A stretch of DNA of 64,000 nt, taken from an uncultured Pelagibacteraceae bacterium (GTDB taxonomy: Bacteria; Pseudomonadota; Alphaproteobacteria; Pelagibacterales; Pelagibacteraceae). Numbering within the stretch: position 1 is the first letter of the stretch; each line of letters begins with the position of its first letter. The translations under genes and the position numbers were made by a program. Below the pieces are notes generated by a model. It saw only the letters and a program-made list of their open reading frames with translations. It was not told the origin of the DNA and searched no databases. Location of the stretch: contig CACNYD010000001.1 of the NCBI GenBank assembly GCA_902624635.1, positions 407,772 through 471,771 on the forward strand, read 5' to 3'. This document shows positions 43,499 through 54,350 of this stretch, piece by piece.

Positions 43499-44842
43499 AT
43501 GGATATTTTTTTAACAAATAATTTAAGTAATAAAAAAGAACATTTTATTCCTAAAGAAAAAAATAATGTGGGAATGTATGTTTGTGGACCTACAGTTTAT
43601 GATGATCCTCACATTGGAAATGCGAGACCTTTAGTAATTTTTGATATTTTATTTAAATTATTAAAAAATGAATTTACCTCAGTAACATATGTAAGAAATA
43701 TAACTGATATTGACGACAAAATAATCAAATCCTCAAAAGAGCAAAAAGTTTCTACAAAAGAGCTTACAGAAAAAGTAACTATGAGTTTTTTTGAAGATTG
43801 TGAGTTTCTTAATTGTGAAAATCCTACTCATCAACCAAAAGCCACTGAACATATTGATCTAATGATTGAAATGATAAATGACTTAATAAAAAAAGGATTC
43901 GCATACGAAAATAAAAAACATGTTTATTTTGAAGTTAAAAAATTTTCTGATTATGGCAAGTTATCTAATAAAAATTTGGAAGATTTAGTTGCTGGATCTA
44001 GAGTAGAAATTAGTGAAAACAAAAAAAATTCAGAAGACTTTGTTTTATGGAAACCATCAAATAATGATGAACCTGCTTGGGACTCACCTTGGGGAAAAGG
44101 CAGACCAGGTTGGCATTTAGAATGTTCAGCGATGTCAAAAAAATTCTTAGGTAATGAATTTGATATTCATGGTGGAGGCATAGACTTAATTTTTCCCCAC
44201 CATGAAAATGAAATAGCTCAATCTAGATGCGCCAATGAAACAAAAGTTTTTGCGAATTATTGGGTTCATAATGCATTTATCACTTTGTCTAATGAAAAAA
44301 TGGCAAAGTCACAAGGTAACATTCTCAAGATAAAAGATTTTAAAAACAAGACTAGTGGCCAAATAATTAGATTAGCTTTAATGAGTGCTCATTATAGACA
44401 ACCATTAGATTGGAACGATAAATTATTAAGAGATTGCGAAAACACTTTAGACAAATGGTACAAAGTGTATTCATCTAATCTTAAATCTGTCAAAGTTTCA
44501 GATGAAATTTTAAAACCATTATATGAAGATTTAAATACACCTGGATACATCGCCAATCTTCACAAGTTATATGAAAAAGCTAGCAAAGGTGAAAATATAG
44601 ATTTATTTATCTCAGCATGTAAATTTATTGGTTTGATGAATGAAACTATTGAGCAATGGAATGAATTTAAAAAGAAAAGAGTATCTATAACTGAGTCTGA
44701 AATTGAAAATATGGTCAGTTTGAGAGATAAAGCTAGAGAAAATAAGAATTTTAAAGAAGCTGATAGAATTAGAGATGAGCTCCTAGACAAAGGTGTTTTA
44801 ATAGAAGACAAAGATGGTAAAACACTCTGGAAATTTAAATGA
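43499..44842 (+). CDS. cysS: Cysteinyl-tRNA synthetase
   Basis: A 447-residue class I synthetase. It has MYVCGPTVYDDPHIGNARP (HIGH-type motif), WHLECSAMS with a zinc Cys, DIHGGGIDLIFPHHENEIAQS and EKMAKSQGN (KMSKS). C-terminal DALR-type helix bundle to residue 447. Length is typical. Its stop overlaps the cimA start by 4 bp (ATGA). Essential gene. Confidence 0.97.
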   Translation: MDIFLTNNLSNKKEHFIPKEKNNVGMYVCGPTVYDDPHIGNARPLVIFDILFKLLKNEFTSVTYVRNITDIDDKIIKSSKEQKVSTKELTEKVTMSFFEDCEFLNCENPTHQPKATEHIDLMIEMINDLIKKGFAYENKKHVYFEVKKFSDYGKLSNKNLEDLVAGSRVEISENKKNSEDFVLWKPSNNDEPAWDSPWGKGRPGWHLECSAMSKKFLGNEFDIHGGGIDLIFPHHENEIAQSRCANETKVFANYWVHNAFITLSNEKMAKSQGNILKIKDFKNKTSGQIIRLALMSAHYRQPLDWNDKLLRDCENTLDKWYKVYSSNLKSVKVSDEILKPLYEDLNTPGYIANLHKLYEKASKGENIDLFISACKFIGLMNETIEQWNEFKKKRVSITESEIENMVSLRDKARENKNFKEADRIRDELLDKGVLIEDKDGKTLWKFK

Positions 44843-46440
44843 GCAAAGAAAGATTATATATATTTGACACAACTTTAAGAGATGGGGCTCAAACACAAGG
44901 AGTAGACTTTTCTTTGGAAGATAAAGAAAAAATTGCTTTAGCTTTAGATAATTTGGGTGTGGATTATATAGAAGCTGGATGGCCTGGGGCTAACCCAACT
45001 GATACAGAATTTTTTCAAAAGAAACATGATTTCAAAAATTCAAAACTAACATCTTTTGGAATGACTAAAAGATCGGGACGAAGTGCAGAAAATGACACTG
45101 GTTTATCTGCACTTATGAATTCTAATACCTCTGCAGTATGTTTGGTGGGTAAATCTTGGGATTTTCATGTTGATGTTGCTTTAGGTTTAACAAATGAGGA
45201 AAACTTAGAAAATATTTCTGAAAGTGCCAAACATTTTGTTAAAGCGAAAAAGGAATTTATGTTTGATGCAGAACATTTTTTTGATGGTTATAAAGCTAAT
45301 CCAAAATATGCGCTTTCCTGTATTAAAGCTGCATATGATCAAGGTGCTAGGTGGGTTGTACTTTGTGATACTAATGGAGGTACACTTCCACATGAAGTTA
45401 CAAAGATAGTTGGTGAAGTTACAAAAGTAGTTCCAGGAAAAAATTTAGGAATTCATGCACATAATGATACTGGTAATGCAGTTGCTAATTCATTAGCAGC
45501 AGTATTATCTGGTGTTAGACAAATTCAAGGCACAATAAATGGGTTAGGCGAAAGATGTGGAAATGCAAATTTAATGTCATTAATACCAACATTTTTTTTA
45601 AAGAAAGATTTTTCATCTCAATTTGAAATTGGAATAAAATCAAAAAATATCAAAAATCTAACTGATTGTTCAAGACTGTTAGACGAAATTTTAAATAGGA
45701 AACCTAATCAACATTTACCTTATGTAGGTGCTGCAGCTTTTTCACATAAAGGGGGATTGCATGTATCTGCCGTGCAAAAAGATCCAAAAACTTATGAGCA
45801 CATCAATCCTGAAGAAGTTGGTAACACAAGAAATATTGTTGTCTCTGATCAATCAGGAAAATCTAATATTATATCAAGATTAAAAAGTATCAAAATTGAT
45901 ATACAAGAAAATGATCCAAAAATTAAAAAATTATTAGACGAAGTAAAAGACAGAGAATTCATTGGTTATAGTTATGATGGTGCTGATGCATCATTTGAAT
46001 TATTGGCTAGAAGAATTATTGGAGAAATACCAAGGTATATATCTATTAATGAATATGACGTTTCAGTAAAGAAAAATAAATCTGGCAAAATAGTCTCTTC
46101 GGCAAAAGCTCAATTAGAAGTTGATGGAGAAAAAATTATGTGTGAAGGGGAGGGTAATGGTCCAGTCAATGCTTTAGATAATGCTATTAGACAAAACGTT
46201 GATAGACTTGCAAAATACTCAAAATATTTAAAAGATTTAAAGCTAGTGGATTATAAAGTTAGAATTTTAAATACAGGAACAGAGGCTGTAACAAGAGTGT
46301 CAATTGAAAGTACAGACTCTCAAGGAAAGAATTGGTTTACTATTGGTGTTTCAACGAACATTATAGATGCTTCATTCAAAGCATTAATTGACAGTTTGGA
46401 TTATAAATTATTTAAAGATAATGCGCCTGCAAGTAAATAA
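44839..46440 (+). CDS. cimA: (R)-citramalate synthase
   Basis: A 533-residue DRE-TIM metallolyase with C-terminal LeuA dimer/regulatory domain. Start: IFDTTLRDGAQTQGVDFSLEDK, the catalytic R/D motif in the version used by citramalate synthases; later HAHNDTGNAVANSLA, GTINGLGERCGNANL and HKGGLHVSAVQKDP. It condenses pyruvate and acetyl-CoA, opening the threonine-independent route to isoleucine. The C-terminal domain (about 400-525) suggests isoleucine feedback. It is 1 base away from the TrmJ-like gene and 4-bp overlapped with cysS. Confidence 0.92.
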   Translation: MSKERLYIFDTTLRDGAQTQGVDFSLEDKEKIALALDNLGVDYIEAGWPGANPTDTEFFQKKHDFKNSKLTSFGMTKRSGRSAENDTGLSALMNSNTSAVCLVGKSWDFHVDVALGLTNEENLENISESAKHFVKAKKEFMFDAEHFFDGYKANPKYALSCIKAAYDQGARWVVLCDTNGGTLPHEVTKIVGEVTKVVPGKNLGIHAHNDTGNAVANSLAAVLSGVRQIQGTINGLGERCGNANLMSLIPTFFLKKDFSSQFEIGIKSKNIKNLTDCSRLLDEILNRKPNQHLPYVGAAAFSHKGGLHVSAVQKDPKTYEHINPEEVGNTRNIVVSDQSGKSNIISRLKSIKIDIQENDPKIKKLLDEVKDREFIGYSYDGADASFELLARRIIGEIPRYISINEYDVSVKKNKSGKIVSSAKAQLEVDGEKIMCEGEGNGPVNALDNAIRQNVDRLAKYSKYLKDLKLVDYKVRILNTGTEAVTRVSIESTDSQGKNWFTIGVSTNIIDASFKALIDSLDYKLFKDNAPASK

Positions 46441-47154
46441 ATGAGCAAAAATAATGTTTCGTTTATTCTTCACAAACCTCAATTATCAGAAAATATTGGT
46501 GCCTGCGCTAGAGCAATTAAAAATTTTAATTTCAAGAAATTAGTTTTAATCAACCCTAAACCTATTTTTCCAAATGACAAAATTTTAGCCACATCGGTAG
46601 GAGCTAAAGATATTATCAAACAAAGCAAAAATTACGATAATTTGGAAGAAGCAATAAGCAAAATTGATATTGTTATTGCCACTTCTGCAAGATTTAGGAA
46701 CAAAAATGTCAAACACATTAACTTGCATGATTTAAAAGAAATTAATTTTAAAAAGAAAATTGGTTTTTTGTTTGGTTCAGAGGCATCAGGTTTATCAAAC
46801 GAAGAAATCAGTTATGCTAATTATACGTTACAAATACCCACTAATCCTGATTTTAAATCTTTAAATTTATCACATAGCCTAATCATTATTGCTCAATATG
46901 TATCTAGTATTATTAAGCTTAGGAATACTCCATTTAAAAGATCAAAAAAAATTAAATCAGCTAGTAAGAAAGAAATTCAATTAATGTTAAGTCTTTGTAT
47001 TAAAAATTTAGATGAAATAAATTTTTTTAGACCTAAGGAAAAGAGACCTAAAATGCTTGAGAACTTAAGAAATATTTTTTATAAAATGGACTTATCAGAT
47101 AAAGAAACACGTATTTTATCAGGAGTATTTGCAAGTTTAGGTAAAAAACGTTGA
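46441..47154 (+). CDS. SPOUT RNA 2'-O-methyltransferase (TrmJ-like)
   Basis: A 237-residue TrmH/TrmJ family protein: SFILHKPQLSENIGACARAIKNF (3-25) includes the conserved NxG and Arg, GFLFGSEASGLSNEE gives motif 2, and TNPDFKSLNLSHSLIII the knot region with AdoMet binding. The C-terminal helical extension (160-237) matches TrmJ, which methylates tRNA position 32. Other family members act on rRNA, so the target is tentative. Starts immediately after the cimA stop. Confidence 0.88.
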   Translation: MSKNNVSFILHKPQLSENIGACARAIKNFNFKKLVLINPKPIFPNDKILATSVGAKDIIKQSKNYDNLEEAISKIDIVIATSARFRNKNVKHINLHDLKEINFKKKIGFLFGSEASGLSNEEISYANYTLQIPTNPDFKSLNLSHSLIIIAQYVSSIIKLRNTPFKRSKKIKSASKKEIQLMLSLCIKNLDEINFFRPKEKRPKMLENLRNIFYKMDLSDKETRILSGVFASLGKKR

Positions 47155-47194
47155 TTGACAAACAAAAGAGTAAGTTTATAAGACCCAATATCAA

Positions 47195-47812
47195 ATGACA
47201 AAAAGAATTAACTCTAAACATAAAGTAGATAGAAGACTAAAAGTTAACCTATGGGGCAGACCCAAAAGCCCATTTAATAAAAGAGCTTATGGACCAGGCC
47301 AGCATGGTCAAACTAAACAAGGTAAACCTTCAGATTATGGCATTCAACTTCAGGCAAAACAAAAACTTAAAGCTTATTATGGAAATATAAATGAAAGGCA
47401 ATTCAGAAATATTTATAAAAAAGCCTCAATGCTTAAGGGAGATACTAGTGAAAATTTAATTGGTCTTCTAGAGAGAAGATTAGATGCAGTTATTTACAGA
47501 GCTAAATTTGCAACAACAATTTTTTCTGCCAGACAACTGATAAACCACGGACATGTTAAAGTGAATGGAAAAAAAGTAAATATTTCTAGTTACTTAGTTA
47601 AAGAAGAAGATAGCATTGAAATAAGAGATAAATCTAAACAACTAGCAATTATTGATATAGCTTTAGCAAGTAAAGAAAGAGAAGCACCTGAATATATTCA
47701 GCTAGATCAAAAAAATAAAAAATTTAAGTTTGTTAGAATTCCAAAATTTGAGGAGGTTCCCTATCCTATAGTAATGGAACCAAACTTGGTAATAGAATAT
47801 TATTCTAGGTAA
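47195..47812 (+). CDS. rpsD: 30S ribosomal protein S4
   Basis: A 205-residue ribosomal protein: [29 protein letters not shown] at the N-terminus, [40 protein letters not shown] as the S4 RNA-binding fold, and [19 protein letters not shown] at the end. Sits apart from the alpha operon in a lone position. Typical length for alphaproteobacteria. Confidence 0.97.
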   Translation: MTKRINSKHKVDRRLKVNLWGRPKSPFNKRAYGPGQHGQTKQGKPSDYGIQLQAKQKLKAYYGNINERQFRNIYKKASMLKGDTSENLIGLLERRLDAVIYRAKFATTIFSARQLINHGHVKVNGKKVNISSYLVKEEDSIEIRDKSKQLAIIDIALASKEREAPEYIQLDQKNKKFKFVRIPKFEEVPYPIVMEPNLVIEYYSR

Positions 47813-47815
47813 TAA

Positions 47816-48148
47816 TTATTTCTTGTAATTAATTCCTTTATCAGAAAAAACTTTTTTTAACTCACCGCTTTCGTACATTTCTTTTACAATATCACATCCA
47901 CCGACGAATTCTTTTTTTACATAAAGTTGAGGAATAGTAGGCCAATCACTAAAAATTTTAATTCCCTCTCTAATTGATTGGTCTTCAAGAACATTAATAC
48001 TTTTAAAATTTACCTCTAAAATTTTTAGCATGTTTGATACTGCCATTGAGAATCCACACTGTGGAGCATCTGGAGTTCCCTTCATAAATAAACATACATC
48101 GTTAGTGTTGATATGATTTTGAATTATATTTTTTGTTTTATCATCCAT
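47816..48148 (-). CDS. grxD: Monothiol glutaredoxin
   Basis: A 110-residue Grx4-type protein: VCLFMKGTPDAPQCGFSMAVSNML contains the CGFS motif (Cys31-Ser34) that binds a glutathione-bridged [2Fe-2S] cluster, plus WPTIPQLYVKKEFVGGCDIV. Works with BolA in iron-sulfur supply. Encoded directly downstream of the bolA-like gene, one base shared, so the two partner proteins are made together. Last gene of the purine run on the minus strand. Confidence 0.96.
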   Translation of the reverse strand: MDDKTKNIIQNHINTNDVCLFMKGTPDAPQCGFSMAVSNMLKILEVNFKSINVLEDQSIREGIKIFSDWPTIPQLYVKKEFVGGCDIVKEMYESGELKKVFSDKGINYKK

Positions 48149-48378
48149 TATTGTTCCTTTGTTTTAATAGCTAAGGCATGTAATTCATTCCCCATTCTGC
48201 CTTTTAATGAATTATAAACCATTTTGTGTTGTTCAATTTTACTTTTGCCAGCAAATTGAGATGATGTAACAGTAGCAGAATAATGATTACCATCTCCAGC
48301 TAAATCTTGTATTTCTATTGAAGCATCTGGCATTGCTTCCTTAATAAACTTCTCAATCTCTTTTAAATCCATTGCCAT
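48148..48378 (-). CDS. BolA family protein
   Basis: A 76-residue BolA-like protein. It has the class II helix-turn-helix-like core: DASIEIQDLAGDGNHYSATVTSSQFAGKSKIEQHKMVYNSL (split 18-58), including the conserved His in GNHY used to bind the iron-sulfur cluster of glutaredoxin. Lies between purL and grxD. The neighbour supports an iron-sulfur transfer role rather than cell-shape control. Confidence 0.93.
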   Translation of the reverse strand: MAMDLKEIEKFIKEAMPDASIEIQDLAGDGNHYSATVTSSQFAGKSKIEQHKMVYNSLKGRMGNELHALAIKTKEQ

Positions 48379-48380
48379 AA

Positions 48381-50570
48381 TTAAACCATGTAACTCTTAA
48401 GCCAATTAGTATTATATGATTTTAATTCGTCAATTGTTAGTTTCGTCTTTTGATCAATTATCATCTCTTTATCGATGATTTTACCTATATCATCATAATG
48501 TACCGAATTTTTATCTAAAATTTTTGATACTTCTTTAAAATCTTTTGGATTAATTTCAATTAAATATCTTCCCTGATCTTCAGCAAAAAAGTATTCAATT
48601 TCATTAATCAAAAATTTTGGCTTTTTGATTTTTATACCTTTATCACCTTTTATACACATTTTGCTAATTGCTGTAATTATTCCACCGAGAGATACATCAT
48701 GGGCACTTTTAATAAAATTTTTCTCAATCAAATTTAGTAGAGTCAGACCATTATTTTTTTCATTGAATAAATTTACCTCAGGTGGTGGTCCATTATTTTC
48801 ATTTAATATTATTCTTGATAATAAACTTTGATCTATATGACCCTCTGTTTTACCAATCACTAATACGACGTTGTCGATTTCCTTAAAATCCATTGTGATC
48901 ATTTTTTTATAATCTTTAATTAAACCTACACCTCCAATCGTAGGAGTTGGTTTAATTCCAATATCTTTAGTTTCATTGTAAAAAGATACATTCCCAGAAA
49001 CGACTGGGTAATCTAAATATTTACATGCTTCACTGATACCTTGAACACATTCGACAAACTCACCCATATTTTCCTCTTTTTCTGGACTACCAAAATTTAA
49101 ACAATTCGTAACTGCTAAAGGTTTAGCACCTACTGAGATTAAATTTCTCCAAGTTTCACAAACGACTTGCTTTCCCCCTGTGAGTGGATGTGCCCAACAG
49201 TAAGTTGCAGATGAGTCAACTGTAGCAGCTATAGCTTTATCTGTTTTGTGAACTCTTACTACGCCTGAATCTCCACCTGGTTTTTGTATAGTATCACCCA
49301 TGACTGTGTGATCGTATTGTTGCCAAATCCATTCTTTGCTACAAACATTTGGGCTAGATAAGATTTTTTTTAAAGTATCTTTAATTTTAAGACTTTTAAA
49401 TGTTGTTTTATCTATTTTATTTTTTTTTGGTAGTTTTGATTTTTTCCATTTTCGATCATACATTGGTGAATTTTCAACTAATGTATTAACTGGAATATTA
49501 GCAACTTGTTTATTGTCAAAAAACAATTCAATATTCTTTGTATTAGTTGTTTTTCCAATTACAGCAAAATCTAAGTTCCATTTATCAAATATTTTTTTGG
49601 CTATTTCCTCTTTGCCACTCTCAAGAACTATAAGCATTCGTTCCTGGCTCTCTGATAACATAATTTCGTAAGGTGTCATTTTAGTTTCTCTACATGGGAC
49701 TTTGTTTAAGTTAATTTCAATTCCCAAATTTCCCTTTGATGCCATTTCAATACTTGAAGAGGTTAGACCTGCAGCTCCCATATCTTGAATTGCAATTATA
49801 GAATCTCCAGACATTAATTCTAAACACGCTTCTAAAAGAAGTTTTTCAGTAAAAGGATCCCCAACTTGTACAGTTGGTTTTTTTTCCTCAATTTTATCGT
49901 CGAAACTTGCAGAAGCCATACTTGCTCCATGAATTCCATCCCTACCAGTTTTTGATCCAACATATATAACTGGTTTATTCAAACCAGCTGCCCTGGAGTA
50001 AAATATCTTATCTTTTTTAACTAGCCCTAAAGTCATTGCATTTACCAAAATATTTCCATTGTACGATCTATCAAAAGAAGTTTGTCCTGCTATGGTGGGT
50101 ACCCCTATGCAATTACCATAACCACCAATTCCATGAACGACACCTCTTAATAAATTTTTTGTTTTTTTATGTTGTGTTGATCCAAAATGGATTGAATTTA
50201 AGTTAGCAATGGGTCTTGCACCCATGGTAAAAACATCTCGCATAATTCCACCAACTCCTGTAGCTGCTCCCTGATAAGGCTCAATAAATGATGGATGATT
50301 ATGACTTTCAATTTTAAAAACTATTGCATCACCATCTTCAATATCAATAACTCCAGCATTTTCTCCTGGTCCTTGAATTACTTTTTTTCCTTTAGTATGT
50401 AATTTTTTTAAATGAATTCGTGAAGATTTATAGGAGCAATGTTCATTCCACATTGCAGAAAATATACCCAACTCAGTAATATTAGGTGTTCTCTTTAATA
50501 ATTTACAAATCTTTTCATATTCATCAGATTTTAAACCATGTTCAATTGCGATTTTTTCGTTAACAAGCAT
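48381..50570 (-). CDS. purL: Phosphoribosylformylglycinamidine synthase, large subunit
   Basis: A 729-residue small-type PurL of the PurS/PurQ/PurL complex; converts FGAR to FGAM. It has [23 protein letters not shown] near residue 32, [54 protein letters not shown] and the second half [12 protein letters not shown]. Length fits the split form. It overlaps purQ by one base and is 2 nt from bolA. Part of purB-purC-purS-purQ-purL. Confidence 0.97.
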   Translation of the reverse strand: MLVNEKIAIEHGLKSDEYEKICKLLKRTPNITELGIFSAMWNEHCSYKSSRIHLKKLHTKGKKVIQGPGENAGVIDIEDGDAIVFKIESHNHPSFIEPYQGAATGVGGIMRDVFTMGARPIANLNSIHFGSTQHKKTKNLLRGVVHGIGGYGNCIGVPTIAGQTSFDRSYNGNILVNAMTLGLVKKDKIFYSRAAGLNKPVIYVGSKTGRDGIHGASMASASFDDKIEEKKPTVQVGDPFTEKLLLEACLELMSGDSIIAIQDMGAAGLTSSSIEMASKGNLGIEINLNKVPCRETKMTPYEIMLSESQERMLIVLESGKEEIAKKIFDKWNLDFAVIGKTTNTKNIELFFDNKQVANIPVNTLVENSPMYDRKWKKSKLPKKNKIDKTTFKSLKIKDTLKKILSSPNVCSKEWIWQQYDHTVMGDTIQKPGGDSGVVRVHKTDKAIAATVDSSATYCWAHPLTGGKQVVCETWRNLISVGAKPLAVTNCLNFGSPEKEENMGEFVECVQGISEACKYLDYPVVSGNVSFYNETKDIGIKPTPTIGGVGLIKDYKKMITMDFKEIDNVVLVIGKTEGHIDQSLLSRIILNENNGPPPEVNLFNEKNNGLTLLNLIEKNFIKSAHDVSLGGIITAISKMCIKGDKGIKIKKPKFLINEIEYFFAEDQGRYLIEINPKDFKEVSKILDKNSVHYDDIGKIIDKEMIIDQKTKLTIDELKSYNTNWLKSYMV

Positions 50571-51253
50571 TATTTAATATTATTTAAAAGATTCTTAAAA
50601 AAGATTGATCCATCTTCCCCTGACAAACTTTGATCTATCATTCTTTCAGGGTGAGGCATCATACCTAAAACGTTTTTTTCTTTATTAAAAATACCTGCAA
50701 TATTTTTAATTGAGCCATTAGGATTTATTTGATCATTTGTATTACCATTTTGATCACAATAATAAATTGCTATTTGATTATTATCTTCAATTTTTTTGAG
50801 TTGATCGTTGGTACAAAAATAATTACCTTCATTGTGGGCTATGTGGAATTCCAAAACTTTTTTATCAAGATTTTTAAAAAAAGTGTTTTCTTTATTGTTT
50901 ACTTTTACATGGACATTCTTACAAATAAACTGAAGGTATTTATTTCTTAATAATACTCCTGGCACTAATCCTGCCTCAACCAAAATTTGAAAACCATTAC
51001 AAATTCCCATAATCAATCCACCTGTTTTTGCAAAATTAATTACTGAATGCATAATTTTTGACTTTGAAGCCATACTGCCGCAACGTAAATAATCACCGTA
51101 AGAAAAACCCCCAGGCAAAACAATTAAATCACTTTTGGGTAATTCTTGATCATTATGCCAAACCATTTTATTTTTAAATCCAAATTTTGTAAGAGCTATA
51201 TCCATGTCGCGATCACAATTTGAACCAGGAAAGGTTATAACCGATGATTTCAT
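50570..51253 (-). CDS. purQ: Phosphoribosylformylglycinamidine synthase, glutaminase subunit
   Basis: A 227-residue class I glutamine amidotransferase. [14 protein letters not shown] starts it, [18 protein letters not shown] precedes the nucleophile in [15 protein letters not shown] (Cys near 87), and [11 protein letters not shown] supplies the His/Glu. Hands ammonia to PurL. 3 nt from purS and 1 base shared with purL. Confidence 0.97.
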   Translation of the reverse strand: MKSSVITFPGSNCDRDMDIALTKFGFKNKMVWHNDQELPKSDLIVLPGGFSYGDYLRCGSMASKSKIMHSVINFAKTGGLIMGICNGFQILVEAGLVPGVLLRNKYLQFICKNVHVKVNNKENTFFKNLDKKVLEFHIAHNEGNYFCTNDQLKKIEDNNQIAIYYCDQNGNTNDQINPNGSIKNIAGIFNKEKNVLGMMPHPERMIDQSLSGEDGSIFFKNLLNNIK

Positions 51254-51256
51254 TAA

Positions 51257-51499
51257 TTATTGTGTTTCAATGATTTTGTAGTTTTCAATAACAAGATTAG
51301 CTAAAAGTTTTTTACACATGTCTTCGACAAGATTTTTAGCTTTTTTTGGATCATTTTCTTTAACATCAATTTCAAAATATTTTCCCTGCCTCACCTCACT
51401 GACAGAATTAAAGCCCATACCGTCTAATGTTTCATGAATTACTTTGCCTTGTGGATCTAAAACATCTTTTTTCAGTGTTATTATTGCAGAAACTCTCAT
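51257..51499 (-). CDS. purS: Phosphoribosylformylglycinamidine synthase subunit PurS
   Basis: An 80-residue small ferredoxin-fold subunit that joins PurL and Pur[44 protein letters not shown], and a C-terminal helix with [14 protein letters not shown]. Start overlaps the purC stop by four bases (ATGA). Its presence confirms the three-part enzyme rather than the single-chain PurL of gammaproteobacteria. Confidence 0.96.
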   Translation of the reverse strand: MRVSAIITLKKDVLDPQGKVIHETLDGMGFNSVSEVRQGKYFEIDVKENDPKKAKNLVEDMCKKLLANLVIENYKIIETQ

Positions 51500-52281
51500 T
51501 TTCGCTTCTTTTTAATTGAAGATAGATTAGTTACATTTACCGCAGAAACATTTGATTGCTCATGAAGAATTCCAAGTCTTTTAGCAACTTCAGTATATGC
51601 TGGTAATAAATCTCCTAAATCTTTTCTAAACCTGTCTTTATCGAGTTTTTTATCAGTATTGGAGTCCCATAGTCTACAGGTGTCTGGACTTATTTCATCA
51701 GCTAAAATTATATCTTTTCTTCCATCAATTTTAGTTCTGCCAAATTCTAGTTTAAAATCAATCAATTTTATTCCCACTCCTCTGAACATTCCAACCATGA
51801 AATCATTAATTCTAAAAATAGTTTTTTTAATCTTTTCAATTTCTTTTTTGTTTGCCCAATCAAATGCGTAAATATGATCTTCTGAAATTAAAGGATCACC
51901 AAGCTTGTCATCTTTTAAACAGTATTCAATTAAAGGCTCTTTTAATACAGTTCCATCTTCTATTCCAAGTCTTTTAGTTAATGATCCTGTCGCTACATTC
52001 CGAATAATAAATTCAATTGGAATTATCTCTACAAATTTGATTAATTGTTCTCTCATGTTTAGTCGTTTAACTAAATGATTTTCAATACCAATTTGAGATA
52101 AATTTGTAAGTATATGTTCAGAAATTCTGTTATTCAAAACTCCTTTACCTTCAATAGTAGTTCTTTTTTCATTATTAAATGCTGTAGCATCATCTTTAAA
52201 GTATTGGATTACCAAATTTTTATCTGAGGTCGAATAAATTATCTTTGCTTTTCCCTCGTAAAGTTTTTTACCTTTTTTCAT
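51496..52281 (-). CDS. purC: SAICAR synthase
   Basis: A 261-residue enzyme: [32 protein letters not shown] at the start, [37 protein letters not shown] and [13 protein letters not shown], all SAICAR synthetase signatures. Adds aspartate to CAIR with ATP. Overlaps purB by one base and purS by four. The C-terminal ~20 residues are a basic tail (SSIKKKRK). Confidence 0.97.
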   Translation of the reverse strand: MKKGKKLYEGKAKIIYSTSDKNLVIQYFKDDATAFNNEKRTTIEGKGVLNNRISEHILTNLSQIGIENHLVKRLNMREQLIKFVEIIPIEFIIRNVATGSLTKRLGIEDGTVLKEPLIEYCLKDDKLGDPLISEDHIYAFDWANKKEIEKIKKTIFRINDFMVGMFRGVGIKLIDFKLEFGRTKIDGRKDIILADEISPDTCRLWDSNTDKKLDKDRFRKDLGDLLPAYTEVAKRLGILHEQSNVSAVNVTNLSSIKKKRK

Positions 52282-53573
52282 TACTTGAAAACCCGCCTAA
52301 AAATTAGATTTACATTTTTAAAGTGTTTAGAATAACTAAAGATAGACTTTAATTTTTTGATCGAAATTTTACTCATTATTAACTTGTCAGACTGGATAAC
52401 ATTAAACAAATCTAAATTTTCAGCAAAACATTTTTTTGCATATCCTTGAACTAACTTATAGGATTTTTCTCTTGTAATGCCGGTTTTTGTTAATTCTAGC
52501 ATCACTTCTTGTGAAAAAATTAGCCCTTTAGTAAGATTAAGATTTTCTAACATTTTTTTTGGATAAACGATCATATTATCTAAAACACCTGCTAACCTTA
52601 CAAGCGCAAAATCTAAAGTAATATTTGCGTCAGGACCAATATTTCTTTCTACGCTTGAATGTGAAATATCTCTTTCATGCCATAAAGCAATATTTTCAAG
52701 TGCTGGAACAACAGAACTTCTTACCATTCTTGCAAGTCCAGTTAAATTTTCACTTAAAATTGGATTTTTTTTATGGGGCATTGCAGAAGAACCCTTTTGA
52801 CTTTTAGAAAAGTATTCTTGCAATTCATAAACTTCTGATCTTTGTAAATGTCTTATTTCTATTGCGATTCTTTCTACACTTCCTGCAATGATTCCTAACA
52901 CTGAAAAATAAAATGCATGTCTATCTCTTGGGATAATCTGAGTAGAGATTGGTTCAACTTTTAGTCCAAGTTTTTTTGCAACATGTTTCTCAACATTAGG
53001 GTTTACATTTGCAAAAGTACCAACAGCTCCAGAAATTGCACAAGTTGATATATGATCTATAGCATAAACTAATCTTTCTCTGTTTCTTTTAAACTCTTCG
53101 TAAAAGGAAGCCAATTTTAATCCAAATGTTATTGGCTCAGCATGAATTCCATGACTACGACCAATACAAGGAGTAAATTTATATTTTCTAGCTTGTTTTT
53201 TTAATACTTTTAAAATTTGATCAATGTCTTTTAAGATAATTTTTCCCGATTGAACTAATTGAATATTAAAACTTGTATCTACTACATCAGATGAAGTCAT
53301 GCCAAGATGGAGGTATCTAGCTTTAATTCCTGCTTTTTCTGTAATGGAGGTTAAAAAAGCAATTACATCATGTTTTACTTTACTTTCAATTTGATGAATT
53401 CTTTTTACATTTATTCTAGCTTTTTTCTTAACTATAGATGAAACCCCTCTAGGTATTTGACCAAGTTTTTCCATTGCTTGAGCTGCAGCAATTTCAACAT
53501 CTAACCAAATTTTATATTTATTTTCTTCAGACCAAATATCTGTTAATTCTTTTCGAGAGTATCTTTTAATCAT
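52281..53573 (-). CDS. purB: Adenylosuccinate lyase
   Basis: A 430-residue fumarase/aspartase superfamily enzyme that acts twice in purine synthesis. [23 protein letters not shown] at the start, [31 protein letters not shown] with the catalytic His, and [22 protein letters not shown] with the flexible Ser loop. First gene of the purine run. It lies 3 nt downstream of map, so sfsA-map-purB may be one transcript. Confidence 0.96.
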   Translation of the reverse strand: MIKRYSRKELTDIWSEENKYKIWLDVEIAAAQAMEKLGQIPRGVSSIVKKKARINVKRIHQIESKVKHDVIAFLTSITEKAGIKARYLHLGMTSSDVVDTSFNIQLVQSGKIILKDIDQILKVLKKQARKYKFTPCIGRSHGIHAEPITFGLKLASFYEEFKRNRERLVYAIDHISTCAISGAVGTFANVNPNVEKHVAKKLGLKVEPISTQIIPRDRHAFYFSVLGIIAGSVERIAIEIRHLQRSEVYELQEYFSKSQKGSSAMPHKKNPILSENLTGLARMVRSSVVPALENIALWHERDISHSSVERNIGPDANITLDFALVRLAGVLDNMIVYPKKMLENLNLTKGLIFSQEVMLELTKTGITREKSYKLVQGYAKKCFAENLDLFNVIQSDKLIMSKISIKKLKSIFSYSKHFKNVNLIFRRVFK

Positions 53574-53576
53574 TAA

Positions 53577-54350
53577 TTATAAGTATGGGGGCTTTGAATA
53601 ACCTTTAGCAGATTCTGTAAATATTTCATAACCATTTTCAGTAATTCCAACAGTATGCTCAAATTGTGCTGACATAGATTTGTCTTTTGTGACTGCAGTC
53701 CAACCATCATTTAGCATTTTTGTATTAAATTTGCCTGCATTTATCATTGGCTCAATTGTGAAAGTCATTCCAGTTTTTAATTCAGTACCAGTGTTTTTTG
53801 TTCCATAATGTAAAATATTTGGTGGTTCATGAAATTGAGTGCTTATACCATGACCACAAAAGTCCTTAACCACAGAAAATCCTTTTTCCTCAATATAAGA
53901 TTGTATCTCATGTCCTATATCACCTAATTTAATTCCAGGTTTTAAGATTTTTATAGCTTTCATCATTGATTGATAGGTAGCATCAATTAGATTATTTAAT
54001 TTAACAGAAGTTTGTCCAATACAAAACATACGACTAGTGTCTCCATAATGATCATTAATTATAGCAGTTACATCAACATTTAAAGCATCTCCTTCAACTA
54101 AAATTCTGTCCTCCGAGGGCACGCCATGACATACAACATGATTAAGAGATGTACATAAAGATTTAGTAAAACCACGATAGTAGAGGGGGGCGGAGTGGCC
54201 ACCATTATCTCTGATAAACTCATAACCAAGTTTATCAATATAAGCTGTTGAAACACCTTCTTTAATATTCTCTGTTAACATATCCAAAGTTCGTGCAGCT
54301 AAATTTCCCGCTATTCTCATTTTTTCAAATTTTTCAGTGTAATTATTCAT
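53577..54350 (-). CDS. map: Methionine aminopeptidase, type I
   Basis: A 257-residue M24 metallopeptidase, unlike the altered M24 protein at 12756. Metal ligands stay: NVDVTAIINDHYGDTSRMF (two Asp), GHGISTQFHEPPNILHYG (His), MTFTIEPMINAG (Glu) and SAQFEHTVGITENG (Glu). CTSLNHVVCHGVP is the substrate strand. Removes initiator Met. The start overlaps the sfsA stop by 8 bp. Confidence 0.97.
   Translation of the reverse strand: MNNYTEKFEKMRIAGNLAARTLDMLTENIKEGVSTAYIDKLGYEFIRDNGGHSAPLYYRGFTKSLCTSLNHVVCHGVPSEDRILVEGDALNVDVTAIINDHYGDTSRMFCIGQTSVKLNNLIDATYQSMMKAIKILKPGIKLGDIGHEIQSYIEEKGFSVVKDFCGHGISTQFHEPPNILHYGTKNTGTELKTGMTFTIEPMINAGKFNTKMLNDGWTAVTKDKSMSAQFEHTVGITENGYEIFTESAKGYSKPPYL

Noticed and set aside
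47195..47812. rpsD as part of an alpha operon
   Set aside because: No rpsM, rpsK or rpoA gene adjoins it.
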